NCBI RefSeq assembly: GCF_001269985.1
Contig: NZ_BBZB01000002.1
Location: forward strand, 1,252,680 to 1,316,679
DNA length: 64,000 bases
Source: Pseudoalteromonas sp. '520P1 No. 423'
GTDB lineage: Bacteria; Pseudomonadota; Gammaproteobacteria; Enterobacterales; Alteromonadaceae
Reading direction: 5' to 3'
Within the stretch, counting starts at the first letter, position 1. Each line of letters starts with the position of its first letter. This document shows, piece after piece, positions 26,705 through 35,310 of this stretch. The notes beneath the pieces are model-generated. The model did not search any database and had not been told where the DNA came from. It was given only the letters and a program-made list of their open reading frames with translations. A program made the position numbers and the translations under genes.

Positions 26705-27724
26705 TCACCTCTTCCATAATAAATCAGCTAGCTCTTGCTGTTCATGCCATCTTCCTTGTTTTAACCAAGTCACTAAGTGCTGTGCAACATCTGGGTAATT
26801 AGCTTGATGTACTTTGATATCTGATGTTAAGAATATTTCACATATTTTTGAATCTAAGTTATTCATTACTTTACCTAAACCTAGTGTTTGTAATGCTTTT
26901 GCATTTGATATTTGTTCCATTTGCCCTGCTAATGGCTTAACTAAAACATCAATACCTATATGAATACATTCACTAACAAGCTCAAACCCTGCACCACAAA
27001 TGACTTTTTTGCTTTGAATTAAGTCATTCTTAAAACCTTTAAGGCATGGCGATCTGGTATGGATATTACCGTTATCTTTATTTTCTAAATCAGGCGAATA
27101 AATATAAAAATCAAAATTTTTAAACTTTTGTAATAAATTGACCACTTCACTTTGAGCTTCAAAGGGTAAATATACTAAGACTTTATTTTCAATTATATCT
27201 GCGCTGCTTAATTTTACATCAACTATTGGTGGTAAAATAGGACTATCAAAATGATGCCAATGCAAGCCAATTGGAAATCTAACAGGTGCAAATTTTTGAA
27301 TTAAAGTATTTGTCAGCCAAGTCCCTCCATCCTTAGGGATATCATGTTTAAAAGCATACTGATGCCCTATTCCGATTGAATCAATACCTTGTTGCTTTGC
27401 AGCCCATGCACTAACAGGCTCAAAATCATTTATTACTAAATCAAATCCTGATAAATCTAACGTTTTAACATCTTTAATGAACTGCTTTATATTATTGTTT
27501 TGTAGTGTTTTTCTTTTCTTTATCTTTCCATTTTCTGTAATAAAGGTTAATCCTGCCCTATGCTCAAAATCACCAAATGGTTCCATGGCAAATAATTCAG
27601 ATTTTTCTCTGCCTGAAATCAAATAAGTAACATCTAACTCAGAATTTTTTAAATGTTCTGCCATCACACGCGAACGGGTTAAATGACCATTGCCTGTCCC
27701 TTGTACGCCATAAAGTATCTTCAT
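26705..27724 (-). CDS. MJ1255/VC2487-family glycosyltransferase
   Basis: 339 residues with the family start MKILYGVQGTGNGHLTRSRV, a nucleotide-sugar GT-B fold, and the C-domain donor site CGAGFELVSECIHIGIDVLV and KPLAGQMEQISNAKALQTLG (the Gln-rich UDP-glycosyltransferase loop). It is a soluble or membrane-associated enzyme; the acceptor is unknown. Its ATG follows the PAP2 gene's stop without a gap, so the two are co-translated. A lipid-linked product, with PAP2 recycling or trimming a lipid phosphate, fits the pairing but is inference. Confidence 0.85.
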   Translation of the reverse strand: MKILYGVQGTGNGHLTRSRVMAEHLKNSELDVTYLISGREKSELFAMEPFGDFEHRAGLTFITENGKIKKRKTLQNNNIKQFIKDVKTLDLSGFDLVINDFEPVSAWAAKQQGIDSIGIGHQYAFKHDIPKDGGTWLTNTLIQKFAPVRFPIGLHWHHFDSPILPPIVDVKLSSADIIENKVLVYLPFEAQSEVVNLLQKFKNFDFYIYSPDLENKDNGNIHTRSPCLKGFKNDLIQSKKVICGAGFELVSECIHIGIDVLVKPLAGQMEQISNAKALQTLGLGKVMNNLDSKICEIFLTSDIKVHQANYPDVAQHLVTWLKQGRWHEQQELADLLWKR

Positions 27725-28234
27725 TTATTGACCTATCATTATTATTGTTAAAAATCCAAGCGCTGTACCTAGGCTTGCGCCTGCTATAATATCTGTTGGA
27801 AAATGCACTCCCAGTAAAACCCTCGAAATGCCAACACAAGTAGCCCATATGTAAATTAAAAAGCTTAGAAAAGGTAAGTATTGCGCAATTAAAAAAGCTA
27901 ATAAAAATGCCCCTGATGTATGTCCTGATGGGAAACTGAACTCATCTGATGCCACGATACTTGCTCTAAAAAAAGGTATCGCCTTAGGTGGACGGTTTCG
28001 TTTTAACGTATTTTTTAATAACCAATAAATAGGTCGCTCAATTATAAATGCGACTAAAGTTGCGATGAAAAGCTGAATACCTTTATCAGAAGACAATAAA
28101 AGAATAGGCAAAGCAACTTGTAGATAGCCGTCACCTGTTTTTGATATTAAATTAGCAAAAGGTTTTAACTTGTCACTTTTGTGGCCAGAGACACACCACA
28201 TAAACATTACAGTATCTAGATGTTGTAGTTTCAT
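27725..28234 (-). CDS. PAP2-superfamily membrane phosphatase
   Basis: 169 residues, several membrane spans. The three phosphatase motifs are complete: KNTLKRNRPP (K-x6-RP), SFPSGHTSGAF (PSGH) and SRVLLGVHFPTDIIAG (SR-x5-H-x3-D). It dephosphorylates lipid phosphates at the periplasmic face of the inner membrane, with undecaprenyl pyrophosphate or phosphatidate phosphates as usual substrates. First gene of the two-gene unit with the glycosyltransferase. Confidence 0.9.
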   Translation of the reverse strand: MKLQHLDTVMFMWCVSGHKSDKLKPFANLISKTGDGYLQVALPILLLSSDKGIQLFIATLVAFIIERPIYWLLKNTLKRNRPPKAIPFFRASIVASDEFSFPSGHTSGAFLLAFLIAQYLPFLSFLIYIWATCVGISRVLLGVHFPTDIIAGASLGTALGFLTIIMIGQ

Positions 28235-28346
28235 AATTACCTCTTAATCTATTACGAGTCACTATTATTTAAAATAACAAGAGATTTGCTAATGATAATG
28301 AGGTGCTGATATGACTTTTGAGTGACAGTTTGATGAAGATAAGTTG

Positions 28347-28374
28347 ACAGCCTTAAACTTAGATTTAAGGCTGT
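28347..28374. terminator. Hairpin between dodecin and PAP2 genes
   Basis: Perfect 11-bp stem ACAGCCTTAAA / TTTAAGGCTGT, 6-base loop, without a T-run on either side. It lies 33 bases past the dodecin stop on the minus strand and may end that transcript. Confidence 0.55.
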
Positions 28375-28406
28375 ACCACTGGATTTATATGTATAATTCG
28401 ATTCAA

Positions 28407-28622
28407 TCAGCTATTTTCAATTCTAAAACCCACTTTAATAGTGACTTGAAAATGACCGACTTTGCCATCAACAATATGACCACGTGTTTCAACAACTTCG
28501 AACCAATCTAAATTTTTTATTGTTTTATTGCATTCCTCTATCGCATTATGAATTGCTTCTTCTATGCTAGTAGGTGATGACCCCACCATTTCGACTTTTT
28601 TATACGTATGATGATTCGACAT
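28407..28622 (-). CDS. Dodecin (flavin-storage protein)
   Basis: 71 residues, the normal dodecin length. Conserved elements: [20 protein letters not shown], the flavin-stacking Trp in [14 protein letters not shown], and a closing strand [13 protein letters not shown]. Dodecins form hollow dodecamers that bind riboflavin or FMN and buffer free flavin. The AAGGAAGC-like site just upstream (minus strand) fits the ATG. Single gene. Confidence 0.92.
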   Translation of the reverse strand: MSNHHTYKKVEMVGSSPTSIEEAIHNAIEECNKTIKNLDWFEVVETRGHIVDGKVGHFQVTIKVGFRIENS

Positions 28623-28799
28623 CGAGGCTTCCTTTTTATCAGAATTATTAATTACATCTAAATATAGAACTATTTTTGAAAATAGAGCTATATTTAAAAT
28701 TAATTTAATTTTTATATATTGCTTATTTATTATGGTAGTTAGCTTATTTGTCGTGTATGTTTACGCTATAAACAATTGATTACTCAGTGAGTATTTAAT

Positions 28800-29027
28800 A
28801 TGCAATGGTTTAATTTAGCGACAAGCAGTTCCGTAATTTTGCGTTCATTAAAAGTTGCTATGGTGGTAGGAACTATTTTAGTTTTCATAAACCATGCCGA
28901 TGTAATATTCAATGGCCAAATTACAATCAGCCATTTGATTAAAATATTATTAACCTATTGTGTTCCATATTGTGTATCAACCTATGCCAGTGTAGATTCG
29001 ATGTTGAATTCTGATGCCACTGAATAA
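28800..29027 (+). CDS. NrtS-type nitrate/nitrite transporter subunit
   Basis: 75 residues with two hydrophobic helices (about 17-35 and 45-65) and the conserved ending [20 protein letters not shown], matching the small NrtS family first linked to nitrate/nitrite transport in cyanobacteria. Inner-membrane. It is followed after 20 bases (with AAAGAGGA) by a soluble chemoreceptor gene on the same strand, an association that hints that the receptor senses or signals nitrogen status. That link is inference. Confidence 0.8.
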   Translation: MQWFNLATSSSVILRSLKVAMVVGTILVFINHADVIFNGQITISHLIKILLTYCVPYCVSTYASVDSMLNSDATE

Positions 29028-29047
29028 CTAATAAAGAGGATTTCCCA

Positions 29048-29956
29048 ATGTTTAATTTTTTTGGTGGCGATAAAACTCCAGAAGGACATGTTTTAATTAA
29101 ACAAGAAGAATTAGCGGATCTAAATGCTAAAGCACAGGTTTTAGATCAATTAATTTCTGGTGGTGCTTTAGAAATGGCACAACAAATTACGGAAAATGCA
29201 CAAAATGTAAATGTAGCATCTTCAAATAGATTAAGTGAAATAGAAAGTAATTATGGCTTGATCCAATCATTTATTGAGCAATCCGAAAGTGTTGAACATA
29301 CTTCCAGTGAGTCATTTGAATCAGCAAAAGCAACCTCTCAAACATCTGCTAACGGCATTCAACAACTAGAAAGCTTAACTGACAATATTACAACATCAGC
29401 GCAATATATCAGTGAATTTACTGAGCTTTTAGCCAGCCTAGATGAAAATAATCGTAATATTGGTCAATTAGTCGAATCTATAAAAGGCATTGCTGATCAA
29501 ACTAATTTACTTGCGTTAAATGCTGCAATTGAAGCTGCTCGTGCAGGTGAGCATGGTCGTGGTTTTGCGGTTGTAGCAGATGAGGTGCGTTCGTTAGCAA
29601 ATACTGCTAATCAGTCTGCAGATCAGATCCAAAATGAAATGAAAAAGATTATGGGGATTTCTTCCTCGATTATTGATAAACAAAAAGAAGTAACAACCAT
29701 TATTGATGGCAGTGTAGATATTGCGAATACCACTATGGAAAGTTTACAAGAATTAGTATCAATGTCTTCTTCAAGTGCGAGTTTAGTTGAATCAACAATT
29801 GATCAAGTACAGCAACAATTAAGTAGCTCTGAAACAATTAAAGAGAGTATGCAACAACTGATTGAAGATACCCGCCAAGCACTCGATGGCTCTTCTACTA
29901 ATGTTGACTTAGGTCAACAACTAGTAAGCCAATTAATCTTAGATAACAGACTATAA
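29048..29956 (+). CDS. Soluble methyl-accepting chemotaxis-type receptor
   Basis: 302 residues, no membrane span. The N-terminal 30 residues ([19 protein letters not shown]) are not a known sensor domain; the rest is a long coiled coil with the signalling hairpin [20 protein letters not shown] and [19 protein letters not shown] (about 147-185), which contacts CheA/CheW. The protein should sit in a cytoplasmic array or dock on a membrane partner; the NrtS gene 20 bases upstream is the obvious candidate. The stop overlaps the next ATG (TAATG), so a third small gene was coupled to it before an insertion sequence cut it. Confidence 0.9.
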   Translation: MFNFFGGDKTPEGHVLIKQEELADLNAKAQVLDQLISGGALEMAQQITENAQNVNVASSNRLSEIESNYGLIQSFIEQSESVEHTSSESFESAKATSQTSANGIQQLESLTDNITTSAQYISEFTELLASLDENNRNIGQLVESIKGIADQTNLLALNAAIEAARAGEHGRGFAVVADEVRSLANTANQSADQIQNEMKKIMGISSSIIDKQKEVTTIIDGSVDIANTTMESLQELVSMSSSSASLVESTIDQVQQQLSSSETIKESMQQLIEDTRQALDGSSTNVDLGQQLVSQLILDNRL

Positions 29957-30066
29957 TGACAAGAGAAGAAGCTTTATTAGCAATAATTCAATTTGATGAA
30001 AACAAAGATAATGCTTTTTCTCAATTAGCAACATATCCTAGGGAGAGTAAGGGAAAACGGGTTTAA
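29956..30066 (+). pseudogene. 5' stub of a third gene, cut by the insertion-sequence remnant
   Basis: Starts at an ATG overlapping the chemoreceptor stop (TAATG) and reads [19 protein letters not shown] then AFSQLATYP, after which the frame enters the left inverted repeat of the ISAs1-type remnant (30051) and ends at 30066. The intact gene is not in this window. Family unknown. Confidence 0.6.
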
Positions 30067-30838
30067 ATCAACCAATAACCTCATAATTTAAGCAAGCAGA
30101 TTTGATCATTTGACTGATAATTTTGATCGTGGCATATAATGGTCTTTGCTTAAATTATTATGAAAGAAACGGCTATCAGTAAAGCTTTTGATGAAATAAC
30201 AGACCCAAGCATAAATCAACGCCTCCGTCATCCTTTAGTTAATATATTGACGATCTCTATCTGTACAATTATCTGTGGTTGTGATGATTTTCACTCAATT
30301 GAAGAGTATGGTAAACCTAAAATTAGCTGGCTTAAAAGTTTTTTAGATTTAGAAAATGGGATCCCAAGTCACGATACGCTTAATGATGTTATGAATCGTT
30401 TAAAGCCGAAAGAGTTTTCCCATGCCTTTAGCCAGTGGGTGCTTGGTCTGCAAAAAATAACTTATGTTTTGGTCAGATAAAGGTGAATGAGTAATCAAAT
30501 GAGATCACAGTAATACCATTACTACTTGATATAAAAGGAGCTACAATAACGATGGATGCTATGGGCTGTCAGTTTGCTATAGCCGATAAAATAGTAGATC
30601 CTCAAGCAGACTACGTATTATCCTTAAAAGGTAATCAAGGTGAATTTCATGATGACATTAAGTTATTTTTAGAAACCAATTTGAGAGATGAATAAAATAG
30701 CGCTTAATTTATTAAAAAATGAGAAAGTGTAAAAGTAGGCGTTAAAACAAAACGCCTAAAAGCTGGTTGAGACGAGGCTTATATGATGAAAGTACTCACA
30801 GTAGGGTTTAATTCTCTATACTTTTAACCCGTTTGCCC
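30051..30838 (+). mobile_element. ISAs1-type (H-repeat-like) insertion sequence remnant
   Basis: Bounded by imperfect terminal inverted repeats: GGGAAAACGGGTT (30051-30063) and, at the other end, AACCCGTTTGCCC (30826-30838), matching at 12 of 13 positions as reverse complements. About 790 bases remain of an element normally near 1.2-1.3 kb. No target-site duplication is visible, and each end abuts a different broken gene, so the flanks were brought together by a deletion. Confidence 0.75.
30160..30695 (+). pseudogene. ISAs1-family transposase, internally deleted
   Basis: The N-terminal part is open for 106 codons (SINQRLRHPLVNILTISICT and FHSIEEYGKPKISWLKSFLD: the DDE_Tnp_1-associated domain). 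After a gap with stops, a second frame gives [20 protein letters not shown] followed by [20 protein letters not shown] and [13 protein letters not shown], the catalytic core around the second Asp. The middle and the C-terminus are missing. Confidence 0.8.
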
Positions 30839-31065
30839 TGTGATTAACATGTTCATTCATTGACAACATGCGATTTTCAAACTTTGCAATATACTTTAAA
30901 TCTTTACGTAATAAGAAGTCTTTTTCATAACGACGTAACATCAACATATCTGATGTAAGTTCTTTTGAAAGAGCATATTGCTCACCTATTTGAGCAATGT
31001 TATTGCTCGTATTCCATAATATTAGCCATAGTGCCCATAGCTAATATTACAAAAAAAGAAACCAA
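30839..31065 (-). pseudogene. Methyl-accepting chemotaxis protein relic, truncated at the IS end
   Basis: On the minus strand: a hydrophobic start VSFFVILAMGTMANIMEYEQ, then a stop and frame change, then NIAQIGEQYALSKELTSDML and MLRRYEKDFLLRKDLKYIAK, the signature of a periplasmic four-helix MCP sensor domain ('dmLmLRR.EKDFL.RkdlkY'). The reading ends exactly at the right inverted repeat of the IS remnant. Confidence 0.7.
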
Positions 31066-31385
31066 AAAAATTTATAACGAATGGACATGTAGCCTACGTG
31101 CTAAATGATTAAATATATAAGTCGGACTTTAAAGGTAGTACCTCTTTTATAATATTCAAGTTAAAGATAATAATTCGTATTTGAAATTTGGTTTTACAAT
31201 TTATTTATTCACAAAGTCCTATTTATGGTTAAACCCTAAATATAAACCCTTTATTTTGACGTTTTAAACAATAAACCCAAGACTATTTCACAGAAAAAGA
31301 AGATAATTGCCCCAATTAAGATCAATCCGAAAATTGGCAGTTTTATTTGACCAATTTCTCGAAAGACTAAAGTGGATACCATTCA
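31066..31385. other. Upstream region of the OsmC-YcaO gene
   Basis: AT-rich, no open frame of note. It presumably holds the promoter of the OsmC-YcaO gene. I see no clear operator. Confidence 0.4.
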
Positions 31386-33569
31386 ATGGAAATTAAAGTT
31401 AATTTTCTCGACAACCTTAGATTAGAAGCTAAGTTTGATGATTTTACTGTTATTGCAGATCAGCCAATTCGTTACAAAGGTGATGGTTCAGCACCTAGCC
31501 CATTTGATTACTTTTTAGCATCTTCTGCGTTATGTGCAGCTTACTTTATGAAAGTGTATTGTGCGGCTCGTGATATTCCAACAGATGGTATTCGTTTGTC
31601 ACAAAATAACATTGTTGATCCTGAAGATAGATATAACCAAATTTTTCAAATTCAAGTAGAACTACCAGAGAGTATTTCAGATAAAGACCGCCAAGGTATT
31701 TTAAGATCTATCGATCGTTGTACTGTTAAAAAAGTTGTACAAACGGGCCCTGAATTTAAAATTAAAACAGTAGAAAGCTTAGATGAAGACGCGCAAGCTA
31801 TGCTCATGGCAAAGCCTGATGAAGCCTCTAATACATTTATCCTAGGAAAAGACTTACCACTTGAGCAAACAATTTCCGATATGACAAGCATCTTAGCAGC
31901 TCTTGGCATGAAGATAGAAATTTCGTCTTGGCGTAACATCGTACCAAATGTATGGTCTCTACATATTCGTGATGCAGCCTCTCCAATGTGTTTCACTAAT
32001 GGTAAAGGCGCAACAAAAGAAGGTGCACTGTGTTCTGCATTAGGCGAATTTATTGAACGCTTAAACTGTAATTTCTTTTACAATGACCAATTTTTAGGTG
32101 AAGAAATTGCTAATAGTGATTTTGTTCATTACCCAAATGAAAAATGGTTCAAATTAGAAGAAGATGATTCACTACCAACTGATATCCTAGATGAATATTG
32201 TCGAGAAATTTACGATCCTGAGGGTGAGCTATGTGGCTCCAATCTGATTGATACTAACTCAGGTAATAGCGAACGCGGTATTTGTTCAATTCCGTATGTT
32301 CGTCAATCTGATGGCGAAACAGTATACTTCCCTTCGAATCTCATCGAAAACTTATTTTTAAGTAATGGTATGAGTGCAGGTAATAACTTTGTTGAAGCAA
32401 AAGTACAATGTTTATCTGAAATTTTTGAACGTGCAGTTAAAAGACAGATCATAGAACAAGAGATTGTACTTCCAGATGTACCTAAAGATGTAATTACTAA
32501 ATTCCCTAGTATTGTTGCTGGTATTGAAGGGTTAGAAGCACAAGGATTTCCAGTAGTTGTTAAAGATGCCTCTCTTGGTGGTCAATTCCCTGTTATGTGT
32601 GTCACTTTAATGAATCCAAAAACAGGCGGTGTTTTTGCCTCTTTCGGTGCCCACCCAAGTTTTGAAGTTGCACTTGAGCGTAGTCTTACAGAACTATTAC
32701 AAGGCCGTAGTTTTGAAGGTTTAAATGATGTACCTAAGCCAACTTTCAATAGTTTAGCTGTTTCAGAGCCGGAAAACTTTGTAGAACATTTTATTGACTC
32801 TACAGGTACTATTTCTTGGAAATTCTTTAGTGCGAAATATGATTTTGAGTTTATCGAATGGGATTTCTCTGGCACTAACGAAGAAGAGACCGCAAGTTTA
32901 TTTGGTATCTTAAAAGACTTAGGTAAAGAATGTTATATCGCTGAATTCTCTGACTTAGGCACTGCATGTCGTATCTTAGTTCCTGATTATTCAGAAGTTT
33001 ACCCAGTTGAAGATCTGATTTGGGACAATACCAATAAATCATTAAATTACCGAGAGGATATCTTAAACTTGCATTCATTAAGTGACGATGCCTTAGCAAG
33101 CTTAGCTGAAAGATTAGAAGACAGCCAATTAGATAACTACACAGATATTATCACTTTAATTGGTATTGAATTTGATGAAAATACCGTTTGGGGTCAGTTA
33201 ACAATTCTTGAACTTAAAATCTTAATTTACTTAGCACTAGGTGAGTTAGAAGACGCAATAGAATTAGTAGAGACTTTCTTACAGTTTAACGATAATACTG
33301 TTGAGCGTGGTTTATTCTATCAAGCAATCAATGCTGTGCTTGAAGTAACATTAGATGAAGAGCTTGAGCTTGAAGATTATATACCTAACTTCAATCGCAT
33401 GTTTGGTGAAGAAAACATGAAGCACGTTGTCGGTTCAATCACAGGTGATGTGAGATTCTTTGGTTTAACTAAAACAAGTATGAAACTAGAAGGCTTGGAC
33501 AAACACTTAAGATTAATCGAAAGCTACAAAAAACTTCATACAGCACGTGCATTAAAAGTTAAAAAGTAA
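31386..33569 (+). CDS. OsmC-YcaO fusion protein with helical C-terminal domain
   Basis: 727 residues in three parts. About 1-140: OsmC/Ohr-like domain (PSPFDYFLASSALCAAYFMK; the second redox Cys region is DRCTVKKVVQTGP). About 165-560: YcaO domain with the ATP/Mg-binding glutamates (GKGATKEGALCSALGEFIER; VEAKVQCLSEIFERAVKRQI), as in E. coli YcaO, which has been linked to RimO-dependent beta-methylthiolation of ribosomal protein S12. About 565-727: TPR-like helices (LKILIYLALGELEDAIELVE). The C-terminus lacks the Pro-rich tail of natural-product cyclodehydratases, and no precursor peptide gene is seen nearby, so a housekeeping rather than RiPP role is favoured. Transcribed alone. Confidence 0.9.
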   Translation: MEIKVNFLDNLRLEAKFDDFTVIADQPIRYKGDGSAPSPFDYFLASSALCAAYFMKVYCAARDIPTDGIRLSQNNIVDPEDRYNQIFQIQVELPESISDKDRQGILRSIDRCTVKKVVQTGPEFKIKTVESLDEDAQAMLMAKPDEASNTFILGKDLPLEQTISDMTSILAALGMKIEISSWRNIVPNVWSLHIRDAASPMCFTNGKGATKEGALCSALGEFIERLNCNFFYNDQFLGEEIANSDFVHYPNEKWFKLEEDDSLPTDILDEYCREIYDPEGELCGSNLIDTNSGNSERGICSIPYVRQSDGETVYFPSNLIENLFLSNGMSAGNNFVEAKVQCLSEIFERAVKRQIIEQEIVLPDVPKDVITKFPSIVAGIEGLEAQGFPVVVKDASLGGQFPVMCVTLMNPKTGGVFASFGAHPSFEVALERSLTELLQGRSFEGLNDVPKPTFNSLAVSEPENFVEHFIDSTGTISWKFFSAKYDFEFIEWDFSGTNEEETASLFGILKDLGKECYIAEFSDLGTACRILVPDYSEVYPVEDLIWDNTNKSLNYREDILNLHSLSDDALASLAERLEDSQLDNYTDIITLIGIEFDENTVWGQLTILELKILIYLALGELEDAIELVETFLQFNDNTVERGLFYQAINAVLEVTLDEELELEDYIPNFNRMFGEENMKHVVGSITGDVRFFGLTKTSMKLEGLDKHLRLIESYKKLHTARALKVKK

Positions 33570-33578
33570 ATTTAAGTA

Positions 33579-33697
33579 CTAGCCAAAGTGAAGATATTCA
33601 AAATCAGGATGGTAAATATTGTTTATCAGTACTTTGGCTGCTTCAATTAAAATAGGACGCCACGGTTTATACACTGCAGGGATGAGTTGATATGGTA
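33579..33697 (-). pseudogene. C-terminal fragment of an unidentified gene
   Basis: Minus-strand frame ending LIPAVYKPWRPILIEAAKVL then NNIYHPDFEYLHFG and stop. It reads as a genuine protein C-terminus, but the upstream part is absent and I cannot name the family. Confidence 0.4.
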
Positions 33698-33714
33698 AAA
33701 TGAAATTGTGTTCA

Positions 33715-34311
33715 TTAGGTTAAGCTTTTTAAAAATTTCGCGATAGTGATTGAAATGCTCAAATTAGTGTTTGCATATCTTGAACCATTACTCACTAAAT
33801 TATCTAATAGTCGATTTATTAAAGGTTCATTCGCATCAAATGTGAAATTTTTGGGAAGCTTTGATATTAATGTAATCGTTAATTTTGGATACAGTAATTT
33901 ATAACTCTGTAATTGTTCTGCGACTAATTCAGTGATGTCGATTGGATATAAATCGACACGAGATTATAATGTAAGCTTTTAATAGGTCAGAAGCTCATCA
34001 ATTAAAATACTTAATTGGTCTAAGTCTTTATTAAAGCCTAAAGCAACGGGGTGATTTTCATCTAATAAACTCTTGATCCGCTCAGCCATATTATGAACTT
34101 TTAGTGATAAAACAGCGATGGCACTGCTGTCTACAGTTGGCTCTAATTCTAATGTATTGTTGGGACTAATTGCATCCACTTTATCTTGTAATTTATATAA
34201 CTGCCCCGCTATATGTTTAATAAGAAAAAACACTTAGCGCAATTAAAATTAAAGCAAAAATAAAAAATGAGACAACAATATACAGGATAAGGTTCAAAGA
34301 AATCAATTGAG
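33715..34311 (-). pseudogene. Sensor histidine kinase relic lacking its phospho-acceptor segment
   Basis: Minus strand: a transmembrane helix (LISLNLILYIVVSFFIFALI), a frameshift, then a HAMP linker (HIAGQLYKLQDKVDAIS to VHNMAERIKSLLDE), followed directly by DLDQLSILIDELLTY, which in relatives comes after the His-containing HELRTP helix. After a TAA the ATP-binding N-box appears: NEPLINRLLDNLVSNGSRYA. The H-box, the periplasmic sensor and the G-boxes are missing. Confidence 0.75.
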
Positions 34312-34321
34312 CCTAGAAATA

Positions 34322-34440
34322 ACAAATCTTGTTCTGCAGCTTTCATATACCAACTAAATGCTGCATCCAAATCTTTATCGACACTTTTACCTTTGCTGAA
34401 CATTGTACCACTACACATATAGCCTAAATAGCTTTGAGAT
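34322..34440 (-). pseudogene. Sel1-repeat fragment
   Basis: Minus strand SSQSYLGYMCSGTMFSKGKS and VDKDLDAAFSWYMKAAEQD form one Sel1/TPR-like repeat, running straight into the histidine kinase relic. A piece of an unrelated gene joined by deletion. Confidence 0.6.
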
Positions 34441-34508
34441 GAAACACTCTTTTGTTAAGCTGCAACTTTGAAAAGTGTAATATAACAGTGTAAGAATAAG
34501 AAATATGT

Positions 34509-34976
34509 TTAAAGAGCTTTAATCATGTGCAAGGTTTCAGGTTCAAAACCCAAGTTATCATAAAAACCTTTTGCTTTTTTATTATTAGCGAATACTTCTA
34601 AATGCAATAAACGATACCCTTGCTGTTTAGACCATTTTTCAGCTGCCTGCATTAACAACTTACCCACTCCCATTCCTTGAGCTTTTGCAGAAACTGCAAG
34701 TAAAGGCACTGTACCGCAAGCTTCATTTGATATGCTATCTTGGTGCTCACAAGCATGAACAAAACCTAATGAAACACCCTCTTTCTCTGCAATCAATGTA
34801 ATTTTGTTAACGGATGTTTGATTTAATATTTGTGCTATATAATCATCTTGCATTTTTGCAACTATGGCACCCCTGTGCCATGTTAAGTTTGCAACTTTTG
34901 CTAAATCTGGTGATAATTTAAAAATAAAATCATAATCTGTCCGCTCAGCATCTCTTATTATTATTTCTGTTGTCAT
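34509..34976 (-). CDS. GNAT-family N-acetyltransferase
   Basis: 155 residues from the ATG at 34976 (MTTEIIIRDAERTDYDF), which is where GNAT homology begins; the longer frame adds an unlikely 22-residue leader. The acetyl-CoA pyrophosphate loop is VSAKAQGMGVGKLLMQAAEK (the Q/RxxGxG/A motif), followed by LHLEVFANNKKAKGFYDNLG and a final FEPETLHM. Substrate unknown (small molecule or protein N-terminus). It lies after a relic-rich stretch and has no partner. Confidence 0.85.
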   Translation of the reverse strand: MTTEIIIRDAERTDYDFIFKLSPDLAKVANLTWHRGAIVAKMQDDYIAQILNQTSVNKITLIAEKEGVSLGFVHACEHQDSISNEACGTVPLLAVSAKAQGMGVGKLLMQAAEKWSKQQGYRLLHLEVFANNKKAKGFYDNLGFEPETLHMIKAL

Positions 34977-35310
34977 ATTATTTGAGTAATCCGTTATCAT
35001 TCTATAGCTTAAATAATAACGCGCTCTTTTAACTGCACACAAGGAAAAGAGTTACTATTTCACTTTAATTTAACCTATTGAGAAACTTATTAATAAAACT
35101 TATATACAAACCCCGAGGAACTTCGATTTAATCACGCTGTTATGCTAATATTCACTAACAAATCTTTGCTTACTCATATCTAATTTGTGGGTAACACTTC
35201 TTTTTCTCGGTTTTACTCAACTTGCCAACAACGGACTGTGACTAAGTTAGCTGCATTGAGAATAGTTAAAGCACAGCTTTAACTAACACAAAAACACGGC
35301 CAATAATTTT
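34977..35310. other. Divergent promoter region (GNAT / BCCT transporter)
   Basis: About 330 bases between divergent genes, with no frame of note. It should hold both promoters; I see no recognisable operator. Confidence 0.4.

Noticed and set aside
28280..28310. Fur box in AATGATAATGAGG upstream of the PAP2 gene
   Set aside because: Only one hexamer matches; no second half.
31386..33569. YcaO-based RiPP (azoline peptide) cluster
   Set aside because: No precursor peptide, dehydrogenase or export genes adjoin it, and the OsmC fusion belongs to the housekeeping YcaO branch.
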